From Halomonas gemina (GTDB lineage Bacteria > Pseudomonadota > Gammaproteobacteria > Pseudomonadales > Halomonadaceae): a DNA stretch of 64,000 bases. The notes beneath the pieces were generated by a model, which saw only the letters and a program-made list of their open reading frames with translations, had not been told where the DNA came from and did not search any database. This document shows, in pieces, positions 38,617-47,806 of this stretch. The position numbers were made by a program, and so were the translations under genes. The DNA is taken from the NCBI RefSeq assembly GCF_023554995.1, contig NZ_JAMJPK010000003.1, forward strand, positions 310,001-374,000, written 5' to 3'. How positions within the stretch are numbered: position 1 is the first letter of the stretch; every line of letters begins with the position of its first letter.

Positions 38617-38752
38617 GGCGTGACTCCTCACTGTTGTCGTTGTGGCGATACACCACCCAGTGTTGGTCAGCGGCGCCTTCTGCGACATACTCCGGTGGCA
38701 GGAGATAGCCTCCTCCTTCGGTAGGAGGCCAGAGGAGTCACGAGGATTGCCC

Positions 38753-39442
38753 ATGCACACCCTGATGGTCGCCGATGACCATCCGCTGTTCCGCGAGGCG
38801 ATCGCGGCGGTGATCGAAGCCGGCCTGCCCGACAGCCGGCTGCTGGAGGCGGAGAGCCTGGACGAGGCCCTGCGCCATGCCGGGGCCTGCGCGGAGCTCG
38901 ACCTGGCGCTGCTCGACCTCGGCCTGCCCGACGCCAGCGGGCTCGAGGGCCTGCGGGCGCTGCGTGCGGCACACCCCTGGCTGCCGGTAGCGATCCTCTC
39001 GGCCGACCAGGAACGGCGCACCATCCTCGACGCCCTCGACCTGGGCGCGGTGGGCTACATCCCCAAGTCGACGGCGCGCCGAAGCCTTCTCGCGGCGCTG
39101 GCCCAGCTGCTCGAGGGCCAGGTCTACCTGCCACCGGACATCATGCGACGTTCCGCCGTCCCCCACCTCTCCGCCGCCGGGGCCGGGGCCGGCGCGCCCA
39201 TGCCCGGCCCTCGATTTGCCGCGCTGACCGACAAGCAGCTCGAGGTGCTGATCCGCCTGAGCCACGGCGCCTCCAACAAGGTGATCGCCCGGGAGCTCGA
39301 CATCGCCGAGACCACGGTGAAGACCCATGTCTCGGCGATCCTGCGCAAGCTCGGCGTGCCGGGCCGGGTCCAGGCGATCCTCGCCGCCAATGATGCCGAC
39401 CTCGAGGCCCTGCTGGCCGAGCGCCACGGCCCATCACGCTGA
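38753..39442 (+). CDS. ErbR/AgmR-like LuxR-family response regulator
   Basis: A 229-residue NarL/LuxR-type response regulator. The receiver starts [11 protein letters not shown], with the phospho-Asp in L-L-D-L-G-L-P. The C-terminal HTH contains [19 protein letters not shown]. This resembles AgmR/ErbR of Pseudomonas, which activates alcohol-oxidation genes. Its start is 137 bp from the divergent exaC start. Its 3' end overlaps the 3' end of the opposing hybrid-kinase gene by 9 bp. That kinase is a candidate partner. Confidence 0.87.
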   Translation: MHTLMVADDHPLFREAIAAVIEAGLPDSRLLEAESLDEALRHAGACAELDLALLDLGLPDASGLEGLRALRAAHPWLPVAILSADQERRTILDALDLGAVGYIPKSTARRSLLAALAQLLEGQVYLPPDIMRRSAVPHLSAAGAGAGAPMPGPRFAALTDKQLEVLIRLSHGASNKVIARELDIAETTVKTHVSAILRKLGVPGRVQAILAANDADLEALLAERHGPSR

Positions 39443-40837
39443 GTCACCGCCCAACAGGTCGACCAGGGCCATGCGCAGCCGCAGCGGCTTCAGGGGCTTG
39501 AGCAGGCAGCCATAGCCCAGCTGCCGGGTCAGGCCCTTGATCGCCGCATCGTGGTTGGCGGTGATCACCAGCACCGGGAGCTCCGGCTGGCGCTCGCGCA
39601 GCCGCGCCGCCACCGCCAGGCCATCGGGGTCCTCCTCGCCCAGGTGGAAGTCGACGAGCAGCACGTCCGCGCGCGCTCCGGCGGCCTTGCCCTCCAGGTC
39701 GGCCAGCGAGGTCGCGGTCAACACCCGGCAGCCCCAGCCCTCGAGCAGCGCGGCCATCCCCGAACAGATGCCGGGATCATTGTCGATGACCCAGATCCGC
39801 GCCCCCTCCAGGACGACACCCAGCCCCGGCGAGGCTACCGTGGCCTGGGAAGGCGGCGATGTCATCGGCAATCGGCCATGGGGGACCAGCACCGAGAACA
39901 GCGAGCCGCGACCCGGCACGCTGGCCAGCCGCAGGGGGTGGTCGAGCATCCCCGCAATGCGATCGACGATGGCCAGCCCCAGCCCCAGGCCGCGATCCTC
40001 GGCGTCGCGAGTGCCGCCAAGGCGCTGGAACTCCTGGAAGATCGCCTCGCGCTGCGCCTCGGGAATCCCCGGCCCGCTGTCCCCCACCAGGATCTCGAGC
40101 CCCTCGGGGCGGCGGCGGCAGCCCAGCAGGATCTTGCCGCGCCCGGTGTAGCGGATGGCGTTGGTCAGGAAGTTGCGCACCACCCGGGCCAGCAGTGCCA
40201 GGTCCGAGGCGACAACCGCGCCGCTGCCCACATAGTGCAGCTCCAGTCCCCGGGCCGCGGCCATCTGGCGGTACTCCTCGGCCAGCACGTCGAGCAGCCG
40301 GGCGACGGGGAAGGGGGCAATGTCCGGCTCGAGCACCCCGGCATCGAGCCGCGAGATGTCCACCAGAGTGCCGAGCAGCGCCTCCACATCCTTGAGCGAG
40401 CGGCCGATATGGCCCACCAGCCGGGTCGAGGGCTCGGGCAGGCAGTGCTCCTCTAGGGCGCTGGTGAACAGCCGGGCGGCATTCAGCGGCTGCAGCAGGT
40501 CGTGGCTCACCGCGGCCAGGAAACGGGTCTTGGAGAGGTTGGCCGCCTCCGCCTCCGCCTTGGCGGCATGCAGCTCGGCGAGGGTGTGCTGCAGGGTCTC
40601 GGTACGCTCGCGCACCTGCTCGGCGAGCAGCACCGCATGCTCGAAGGCCGCATAGGGGGCGCCGCCCGCCACGCCCGCCGACTCCACGCGCTCCATCAGC
40701 GCCGAGGCGATCCGCCGCAGCCGGGCGTTCTCCTCCAGCAGCTCCCGCTCACGCGGGCCGGCGTCGTCAGGCGTCTGGCGTGGCCGGCCGAGATCCAATG
40801 GCGACCCCGGTGAAGGTCTGGTTGATGTGCATGCCAT
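39434..40837 (-). CDS. NahK/ErcS'-like hybrid sensor histidine kinase
   Basis: A 467-residue soluble hybrid kinase. The order is N-terminal coiled coil (about 25-105), HisKA with phospho-His in V-S-H-D-L-L-Q-P-L-N, HATPase (D-S-G-P-G-I-P, G-L-G-L-A), then a receiver with Asp in L-L-V-D-F-H-L-G. It lacks its own sensor domain, as expected of a kinase that takes its signal from NosP. The start at 40837 lies 71 bp inside the 3' end of nosP, with GGGGAG well placed upstream, so expression is tightly coupled. Closest recognised type: Pseudomonas NahK (PA1976). Confidence 0.86.
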   Translation of the reverse strand: MACTSTRPSPGSPLDLGRPRQTPDDAGPRERELLEENARLRRIASALMERVESAGVAGGAPYAAFEHAVLLAEQVRERTETLQHTLAELHAAKAEAEAANLSKTRFLAAVSHDLLQPLNAARLFTSALEEHCLPEPSTRLVGHIGRSLKDVEALLGTLVDISRLDAGVLEPDIAPFPVARLLDVLAEEYRQMAAARGLELHYVGSGAVVASDLALLARVVRNFLTNAIRYTGRGKILLGCRRRPEGLEILVGDSGPGIPEAQREAIFQEFQRLGGTRDAEDRGLGLGLAIVDRIAGMLDHPLRLASVPGRGSLFSVLVPHGRLPMTSPPSQATVASPGLGVVLEGARIWVIDNDPGICSGMAALLEGWGCRVLTATSLADLEGKAAGARADVLLVDFHLGEEDPDGLAVAARLRERQPELPVLVITANHDAAIKGLTRQLGYGCLLKPLKPLRLRMALVDLLGGDSA

Positions 40838-41966
40838 GGTGCTGCTCCCCGTAGGTGTTGAAGCCGATCACCCGCGAACGGCCCAGCAGACGTGAGGCCG
40901 GGGCCACCAGTCCCAGGGCCTCCAGCTCGAGCCGGCGCAGGAAGCAGTCGCAGCCGATGATCAGCGCCGGCTCGCCGAGCCGCGCGGTGAGCCCGGCCAG
41001 AACCGCCTCGAGGTCCTCCAGCAGCGGGGCCGGCTGCATGGCGGTGAGCACGATGCCGTTCTCCACGGCGCAATAGAAGCTGAGGCTGCCGTCGTCGTTG
41101 ACCCGCTGGATGGAGCGCACGAAATGCGACTCGCCCAGGCGCACCGCCAGCGGGTGGCGGGCGAACACCTCAGGCGCCAGGGACTCGACCGGCAGGCCCA
41201 CCAGCCGGGCGTATTCCTCGGCGGCCGGCAGGGCGTTGAGCTCCAGCACCCGGCGACGCTCGCGGTCGGCGCGGGTGACCACCAGCTTCTCCTCCCGCGG
41301 GCGCAGGTGGTGGGTGGTGAAGACCTCGAACGGCAGCCGGGTGTTGATCATCACCACCACCGCCGCCTGGCCATGGAAGCGACCCTCGGCATGCACGTGG
41401 GTGTGGGCCAGGCGGTTGTCGTCGCCGGCCGAGCCGCCGAAGCTGGGGATGCGCCCCAGGGCGGCGTCCAGGGTCGCCAGCACCTGCTCCTCGCAGCTGG
41501 AGAGGCCATCGAGCAGGGTCAGGGCGAAGCTGTGCTCCCCCACCGGGGCCAGGGCGCGCTCGCGGCAGTCGTCGAGCAGGCCGTCGACCAGCCGCTGGGC
41601 TCGGATCAGGTCGAAGCCCGCCAGGTCCTCGACCAGCGCGCAGGAGACGGCGAAGTGGCGACGGTCGAGGCCGATGGCGACGATGCAGCCCCGTCCGTAG
41701 CCCTCCGGGGTGATCTCCCCGGCGGTGGTGCAACCCGCCACGGCCACGCCCTCGAAGGCCGCATTGAGGGCCGTGGAGAGCGCCGCCAGGGGATACTCGG
41801 CGCTGCAGAAGAACAGCACGAAGCCGAGCTCGGCATGGCGGAGGGCCCCGGCGAGTTCCTGTGCCGCACCCTCCGGGTCCCGCCGGCGGCTGACCGCGGT
41901 TCGCAGGGGCGCCTCTGGCTCCAGCCTGCCCTCAGGCAGGGGCATGGCGGGGGAAAGATCGAGCAT
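40767..41966 (-). CDS. nosP: NosP, FIST-domain nitric-oxide sensor
   Basis: A 399-residue protein made of FIST_N (about 40-220) and FIST_C (about 230-370) domains with the C-terminal G-E-Q-H-x-G-M-H-I-N-Q-T-F-T-G-V signature. FIST proteins such as NosP bind haem and NO and control the co-encoded kinase. The 71-bp overlap with the hybrid-kinase gene supports a signalling pair. No transmembrane segment is seen, so it acts in the cytoplasm. Haem binding is family knowledge; the ligand His was not pinpointed here. Confidence 0.85.
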   Translation of the reverse strand: MLDLSPAMPLPEGRLEPEAPLRTAVSRRRDPEGAAQELAGALRHAELGFVLFFCSAEYPLAALSTALNAAFEGVAVAGCTTAGEITPEGYGRGCIVAIGLDRRHFAVSCALVEDLAGFDLIRAQRLVDGLLDDCRERALAPVGEHSFALTLLDGLSSCEEQVLATLDAALGRIPSFGGSAGDDNRLAHTHVHAEGRFHGQAAVVVMINTRLPFEVFTTHHLRPREEKLVVTRADRERRRVLELNALPAAEEYARLVGLPVESLAPEVFARHPLAVRLGESHFVRSIQRVNDDGSLSFYCAVENGIVLTAMQPAPLLEDLEAVLAGLTARLGEPALIIGCDCFLRRLELEALGLVAPASRLLGRSRVIGFNTYGEQHHGMHINQTFTGVAIGSRPATPDA

Positions 41967-42192
41967 CTCGGCCTGCCTCTGGGGTTTCCGGCAGTGTATG
42001 TCGGCGGAGCGAGCGGCGACAACGCCGGCCTGCGGCCGGGGCAGGCGCTCCCGGCACGGTCATGAGACTCTTGGTACTTTTTACTGATCCAGGGACGAAA
42101 TTGATCGACGTCAGGGGTTGACCCGAACCCTGAGGGCTACCTTATCTGGACGGTGCCCGGAAGAGGCCCGGAAGACAATAAAGGAGCTAGCC

Positions 42193-42693
42193 ATGCCTGC
42201 CATCACCCCCGGGACACAAGCCCGCCCATGCCCCGCAGACGAGCAACTGCTGCTGGCCCACGAACACGAGTCACGCGAGATGGAGCGCTATCGCGGCCTG
42301 GCACTGAGCTTCCTGCCCACTCATCCCCACGTCAGCCGCCTGATGGCCGCGCTGGGCATCGAGTGCGAACAGCGCATCGCCGCCCTGGAGGCGCTGGCCG
42401 AGCAGCTGAAACTGAGTCAGTTCCTGCTAACCCGACCTTCCCGCCACCCAGCGCTACCGGGGGCAAGCCAACTTCACCTGTTCATTACCGACGACACCAT
42501 GGCCTGCCAGGCGCTGAGCCACGCCCTGGCCGTCGCCCACTACTCGCGGCGATTCAGCGAACTGATGGCCCGCTACTGCCAGCTGCCGGCGCTCGACGCC
42601 CTGCTCGCGCAGTTCATCGACCACAAGCGCACCGCTTGCCAGCTGCTCGAGGAGGCTCAGGCAGGGGCCTACGGCGCTTCAGCCCGGGCCTGA
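42193..42693 (+). CDS. Small ferritin-like-domain protein (hypothetical)
   Basis: A 166-residue, mostly helical protein. The first two helices carry [10 protein letters not shown] and I-E-C-E-Q-R-I, resembling rubrerythrin/ferritin-like iron-ligand helices, but a full set of E/H ligands is not certain. A strong AAGGAG precedes the ATG. It stands alone beside nosP, divergent from it by 226 bp, so joint NO- or redox-linked expression is possible. Function unknown; domain call tentative. Confidence 0.6.
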   Translation: MPAITPGTQARPCPADEQLLLAHEHESREMERYRGLALSFLPTHPHVSRLMAALGIECEQRIAALEALAEQLKLSQFLLTRPSRHPALPGASQLHLFITDDTMACQALSHALAVAHYSRRFSELMARYCQLPALDALLAQFIDHKRTACQLLEEAQAGAYGASARA

Positions 42694-42763
42694 CCCCCGG
42701 CATCCTGCGGATGCCGGCGCTCGGATAACCCCGCCGCTTTGCCGCTCCGTCCATCCGCCGCCT

Positions 42764-43170
42764 TCAACGACCCGTCGAAGCCTTGCGCGACCTGCGACGG
42801 GGCCTTCCGGCCTCGTCCTTGTCACGTGCAGGCGGAGTGGTGCCCGACGGATCGCCGCCCGACGCGAAGTGTCCGCGCACCAGCGCCAACAGGCCCTGGG
42901 AGGAGAAGGTCTTGGTGGAGACGATGGACAGGCTGGTGGCCGGGTCGAGGCGGCTGAGCACCTTCTGGATGTGGGCGCCGTCGACGTTGGAGACGAAATG
43001 GAAACTGAGCTCGGGATGGCGGTACTTGAGCAGCGCCCGGCAGGCCATGTTGGGGCCCAGGTCCGAGCCGCCGATGCCGATGTTGACCACATCCTTGATG
43101 CGCTGGCCATCGAAGCCCGTCCACTCGCCGCTGCGCACCGCCTCGGAGAAGGCGCGGATCTGCTCGCGGG
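42764..43170 (-). pseudogene. Glucose-6-phosphate isomerase remnant (second pgi copy)
   Basis: Reads as a central pgi segment ([10 protein letters not shown] to S-T-K-T-F) joined in frame to the last ~40 residues ([10 protein letters not shown]...). Relative to the intact pgi at 54317-55990 it lacks the N-terminal part and 311 internal codons. The joint falls on an 11-bp sequence, CCTGGGTGGAG, present twice in the intact gene (54424 and 55357). From 42936 to 43170 I count one mismatch with the intact copy (offset 12462), so the two were recently identical or undergo gene conversion. Confidence 0.88.
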
Positions 43171-43263
43171 ACAGCTTGGCGAGTTACTGGTGAAGGAGTA
43201 CATCCGCCAGGTGCTTGCCTTGACGGGGCCGCGTGGCTCGCGAATCAGCCAACACCGTCTGTG
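43171..43263. other. Unassigned 93-bp patch between pgi and transketolase remnants
   Basis: Matches neither flanking gene. On the plus strand it reads [13 protein letters not shown] without a stop, but nothing identifies it. No terminal inverted repeats or target duplications were seen. Confidence 0.5.
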
Positions 43264-44884
43264 GCCGACCTCGGCGCCGGTGGCGATCAGGATCAGCTCC
43301 GGCGTGCCCTCACTGTTCTTGAGCACGTAACCGCCACGCTGGATGTCGGCCAGCTGCTGCTTGCTGCGCGCCTGGTGGGGCAGGTTCTGGCGCGACAGCA
43401 CCAGGGCGGTGGGGCCGGCATGGCGCTTGAGGGCGGCGTTCCAGGCGGCGGCAGTCTCCACGGTGTCGCAGGGTCGCCAGGTGGAGAGATTGGGTGTGGA
43501 ACGTAGGGTGGTAAGTTGCTCGATTGGCTGGTGGGTGGGGCCGTTCTCACCCAGGCCGATGGAGCCGTGTGTGAAGACATAAATGGCCTGCTGGCCCATC
43601 AACGCCGCCATGCGCACGACATTACGCATGTATTCCATGAAAATCAGGAAGGTGGCGCCATAGGGGATGAAGCCACCGTGGACGGAGATGCCGTTCATGA
43701 TGGCGCCCATACCGAACTCGCGCACACCGTAGTGCAGGTAGCTGCCGTCGGGAGAGCCTTCAGCGGGGTTGTAGGAAGAGCCATCAGCTGAATGGCTTGA
43801 AGAGCCGGCTGAGATGACTCGGGCGCCGTCCCAGAAGGTCAGGTTGGAGGGCGCCAGGTCGGCACTGCCGCCGAGCAGCTCGGGCAGCTGCGGGCCCAGG
43901 GAGTTGAGGCAGTTGAGCGACGCCTTGCGGGTGGCGATGGTCTTGCCCTGCGCCTGGGCTTGCTCGATGAGGGCCTCGCTGGTGATCTCGCTGGGCAGCA
44001 GGCCCTTCAGGCGGCGCTGGAATTCCCGGGCCAGTTCCGGGAAGGCCTCGGCGTAGCGGTCAAAGCGGCTCTCCCATTCGTTCTCCAACTGGGCGCCGCT
44101 CCGTGGCACTCCTCCTTGCCTTGCTTGTTGGGCGCGCCGAAGCCGATGATGGTCTTGCAGATGATCAGGCTGGGCTGGTCATCCTGGTCGCGGGCCTGCT
44201 CGAGGGCGGCTTTGACCGCCGCAGGATCGTGGCCGTCGACGGCGGGCACCACCTGCCAGCCGAAGGCCTCGAAGCGCCCCGCGGTGTCGTCGGTAAACCA
44301 GCCCTTGACCTCGCCGTCGATGGAGATGCCATTGTCGTCGTAGAAGACGATCAGCTTGCCGAGCTTTTGAGTACCGGCCAGCGAGCAGACCTCGTGGGAA
44401 ATGCCTTCCATCAGGTAGCCGTCGCCGACGAAGCACCAGGTGTGGTGGTCAACGATAGTGTAACCAGGGCGATTGAACTGAGCCGACAGGGTGCGCTCGG
44501 CCAGCGCCATGCCCACGGCGTTGGCCAGGCCCTGGCCCAGCGGCCGGTGGTGGTTTCCACGCCCGGCGTATAGCCCCGCTCGGGGTGGCCCGGGGTGCGC
44601 GAGTACAGCTGCCGGAAGTGCTGAAGGTCCTTAAGGCCCAAGTCATAGCCCGTGAGGTGGAGCAGCGAGTAGAGCAGCATCGAACCGTGGCCATTGGAGA
44701 GCACGAAGCGGTCGCGGTCGGCCCAGTGCGGGTCGGCCGGATTGTGCTTGAAGACGTCATTCCAAAGCACCTCGGCGATGTCGGCCATGCCCATGGGGGC
44801 GCCGGGGTGGCCGGACCCAGCCTTCTGGACGGCGTCCATGGATAGCGCGCGGATAGCGTTGGCCAGTTCAAAACGTGACGCCAT
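43264..44884 (-). pseudogene. tkt: Transketolase, multiply broken
   Basis: The N-terminus is convincing: start 44884, [10 protein letters not shown] thiamine-diphosphate region. At about 44542 one C of a GGCCCGCTG run is missing, shifting the frame; the next frame continues with G-M-A-L-A-E-R and G-D-G-Y-L-M-E-G. Near 44100 an internal deletion joins K-E-E-C-H-G-A to A-Q-L-E-N-E-W in a third frame. The reading then proceeds through the pyrimidine domain ([15 protein letters not shown]) to A-T-G-A-E-V-G at 43264, where about the last 110-120 residues are missing. Intact bacterial enzymes have about 665 residues. Not functional. Confidence 0.9.
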
Positions 44885-44931
44885 GGGGGTTCCCAGTCGG
44901 TGGCTGGTTGGCGGTTCAGGCGGTGACGAGG

Positions 44932-45888
44932 TCAGAGGGTCGCCAATCGCTCGGCAATCTGCTCCTCGAGGCGTTCCTGATCCTCAGCGAAGCGGCGGAT
45001 GCCCTCGGCCAGCTTGTCGTTGGCCATGGCGTCCTGGTTGTGGCCCCAACGGAAGGCGGGCTCATCCAGCGGCGCAGGCCGCTCACCGGCGGCGGGTATC
45101 TCCACCGACCGGGGAACGTCGCCCTGCTCTGCCGCCAGTTTCTCGAGCAGCTCCGGCGAGATGGTCAGCCGCGGACAGCCGGCCAGCGCCAGCACCTGAC
45201 CCAGGGTGCGAAAGCTCGCGCCCATCACCACGGTGTCGTAACCTCCGCGTCCGACCCGCTCGCAGACGCCGCGGACGAACTGGACACCCGGATCCTCATC
45301 GGGTGCATAGTCACGGCCGGTGGTCTGCTTGTACCAGTCTGTTACTCGACCGACAAAGGGCGAGACCAGGAAGACTCCCGCATCGAAGCAGGCCTGGGCC
45401 TGGGCCTCGCTGAACAGCAGGGTCAGGTTGCACTGGATGCCCTCGCGCTCCAGTCGCTCGGCGGCGCGAATGCCCTCCTAGGTGGAGGCGAGCTTGATCA
45501 GCACGCGATCGCGACCGACGCCACGCCTATCATAGAGCTCGATCAGCTCATGGGCCTTGCGGATGCTGGCCTCCTTATCGAAGGAGAGTCTTGCCGCCAC
45601 CTCGGTGGAGATCCGCCCCGGAATGATCTTGGCGATCTCGGCTCCCTTGGCAACGGCCAGGCGATCCACCGACTGCTCCAGACGCGCTTCGGGATCGGCG
45701 ACCTCGGCCTTGACGGCGGCGAGTTCTTCGTCGATCAGCGTCTGGTAGCCTGGCAAGTCGAAGGCCTTGAGCAGCAGCGAGGGATTGGTAGTGGCGTCAT
45801 GGGGCTGGTAGCGCTTGATGGCGTCCAGGTCGCCGGTGTCGGCGACCACCAGGGAGTGCTGACGAAGGGCGTCGAGTTGATGTGTCAT
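44932..45888 (-). pseudogene. tal: Transaldolase interrupted by one amber codon
   Basis: The frame is otherwise intact over 318 codons, matching TalB length (about 317). The Schiff-base lysine is in L-I-K-L-A-S-T. The next codon is TAG (45480-45478), where the family has Trp in S-T-W-E-G, so a single TGG-to-TAG change explains it. Downstream sequence remains good: N-L-T-L-L-F-S, P-F-V-G-R and D-E-P-A-F-R-W in the same frame. Truncation removes more than half the barrel, so it should be inactive unless the amber is suppressed or is a sequencing error. It overlaps the oxidoreductase gene upstream by 4 bp. Confidence 0.9.
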
Positions 45889-46952
45889 GGAGTATCTTCC
45901 TCGAATGGGTGATCGGTCGGGTCAGGCGTAGTGATCGGCCGGGTTCTGACGATAACGGGCGTAGGGCTGCTAATCGGCTGATGCGCTTCCAGTGACTGGC
46001 GGCAGGCCTCGATCAGGCGGGCCTGGTCGGTGAGTTCCGCGGTGGGGTCCGGGGCGGGCCGGTCGCCCAGCACCCAGGCGGAAAAGGCCTCGACCTGGGC
46101 GGGATACTGATCGCCGTAAACGAACTCGCTGCGCCGGCGGCGCTGCTCATCGGTGATCACCAGCTCGCCCACGCCGCCCTGCTTGTCCGGACGGAAGGCC
46201 ATGGGTACAAGCAGGGTACCGTGGGTGCCAACCACCTCGTAGCGGTTGACCATGGCCTGCTCAAAGCTCGAGCTGAACTCAGCCTGGCGACCGTCGGCGT
46301 AGCGCAGGATGCCGCTGGCGGTAACGTCCACCCCCAGCTCACTCGGGACCCGGCCAAGCACGCTGACCTGATCGGGCATGCCCAGAAGGCGCCGGATCAC
46401 GTCGAGGGGATAGCAGCCCACGTCGTGGAGGCTGCCGCCGGCCGAGTCACGCTCGAGGCGGATATTGGTCGCGGTCGTGTCGAGCAGGAAGGAGAACTGG
46501 CCGCGGACCAGACGCACCTCGCCGATCTCGCCGCTCTCCAGGATCTCCCTGACCCGGGTGTGCTGAGGGTGATGGCGGTACATATAGCCCTCCATCAGGC
46601 AGACGCCGGCCTGGTCGCACGCGGCTTGCATGCTGCGTGCTTCTCGGGCGGTGAGGGCGGCGGGCTTCTCGCATAGCACATGCTTGCCGTGCCGTGCCGC
46701 CTTGATCACCCAGCGCGCATGCAGGCTGTTGGGTAGAGGCACATAGACGGCATCGATCTCGGGGTCTTCCAACAACGCGAGGAAGCTGTGGTAGGCGCGG
46801 GGAATGGCGAATTGGCCGGAGACGTCGCAGGCCTTGCCACTCTCGCTGGCAATGGCCAGCAAACGGGCGTTGGGGGCCGCCTGGATCGCCGGAATCATCG
46901 CCTTCCTGGCGATGCCCGCGGTACTCAGGATGCCCCAGCGTAGCTGTCGCAT
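45885..46952 (-). CDS. Gfo/Idh/MocA-family oxidoreductase
   Basis: A 355-residue NAD(P)-dependent sugar/polyol oxidoreductase. The N-terminal Rossmann domain starts W-G-I-L-S-T-A-G-I-A. C-E-K-P-A-A carries the family lysine, and a C-terminal Gfo/Idh domain follows. The closest types are glucose-fructose oxidoreductase-like and D-xylose dehydrogenase-like enzymes. It is last before tal in a sugar ABC operon (11 bp after the permease), so it probably oxidises the imported sugar or polyol. The substrate is unknown. Confidence 0.87.
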   Translation of the reverse strand: MRQLRWGILSTAGIARKAMIPAIQAAPNARLLAIASESGKACDVSGQFAIPRAYHSFLALLEDPEIDAVYVPLPNSLHARWVIKAARHGKHVLCEKPAALTAREARSMQAACDQAGVCLMEGYMYRHHPQHTRVREILESGEIGEVRLVRGQFSFLLDTTATNIRLERDSAGGSLHDVGCYPLDVIRRLLGMPDQVSVLGRVPSELGVDVTASGILRYADGRQAEFSSSFEQAMVNRYEVVGTHGTLLVPMAFRPDKQGGVGELVITDEQRRRRSEFVYGDQYPAQVEAFSAWVLGDRPAPDPTAELTDQARLIEACRQSLEAHQPISSPTPVIVRTRPITTPDPTDHPFEEDTP

Positions 46953-46963
46953 GGAGGGTCCCC

Positions 46964-47806
46964 TTATCCCTTCACGGCGCCGGCAGTCATGCCGGAGACG
47001 ATGTAGCGGTTGGCCAGCAGGGCGAAGATGATCACCGGCAGCACGATCAGGCTGGCGTAGGCGGCGATCACCCCGTACTGGGCGCCGGCCTCGACACCGC
47101 CCATGAAGCGGGTGATGCCCACCGTCAACGGCTGGGCGTCGCTGCCCGCCAGGAAGAGCGCGAAGAGATACTCGTTCCAGGACATGATGAACACTAGGAT
47201 CGCCAGGGCATTGAGACCGGGACGCACCACCGGCAAGGAGATACTCCAGAAGAGCTTCCAGGGACCACAGCCGTCGACGATGGCGGCCTCCTCCATCTCC
47301 TTGGGGACGTTCTCGAAGAAGCCCACCATCATCCACACCGCGAAGGGGATATGGATCGCCAGGTGGGCCAGCAGCAGCCCGGTGCGCGAACCGGAAAGGC
47401 CCAGGTCAACGAAGATCAGGAACAGGGGCAGCGCGAGCACCACATGGGGCAGGAAGCGCATCGCCAGCACGGCGAAGGACAGCGCCCCGCGCACCCGCGG
47501 ACGCAGCTTGTTGAGGCCATAGGCCATGGGCACGCAGACCACCACCGAGATGATCACCGCCGCAACCGAGATGATCAGGCTGTTACGGAAGAAGAACCAG
47601 AAGTCGCCGGCACTGAAGGCGGTGGTGAAGTTCTCGAGGGTAAACTCGCTCATGGTCAGCAAGGCCAGCGGCGAGCGGAACATGGCGGTCTCATTGAAGG
47701 CCGCGGCCAACAGGACCACCGGTGGCATCAGCGAGATGATCAGCCAGAGTGTGAGACCGGCATACTGGCCGCCCAGCAGCAGGTTGGCTTTCTGTCGATC
47801 GTTCAT
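46964..47806 (-). CDS. Sugar ABC transporter permease, MalG type
   Basis: A 280-residue six-helix permease. The EAA loop is E-E-A-A-I-V-D-G and the tail A-G-A-V-K-G. It pairs with the permease at 47803 (4-bp overlap). It differs clearly from AglG, so it is an independent system. Start ATG 47806. Confidence 0.92.
   Translation of the reverse strand: MNDRQKANLLLGGQYAGLTLWLIISLMPPVVLLAAAFNETAMFRSPLALLTMSEFTLENFTTAFSAGDFWFFFRNSLIISVAAVIISVVVCVPMAYGLNKLRPRVRGALSFAVLAMRFLPHVVLALPLFLIFVDLGLSGSRTGLLLAHLAIHIPFAVWMMVGFFENVPKEMEEAAIVDGCGPWKLFWSISLPVVRPGLNALAILVFIMSWNEYLFALFLAGSDAQPLTVGITRFMGGVEAGAQYGVIAAYASLIVLPVIIFALLANRYIVSGMTAGAVKG

Noticed and set aside
43171..43263. Insertion-sequence remnant
   Set aside because: No terminal repeats, target duplication or transposase motif could be seen; left as unassigned.
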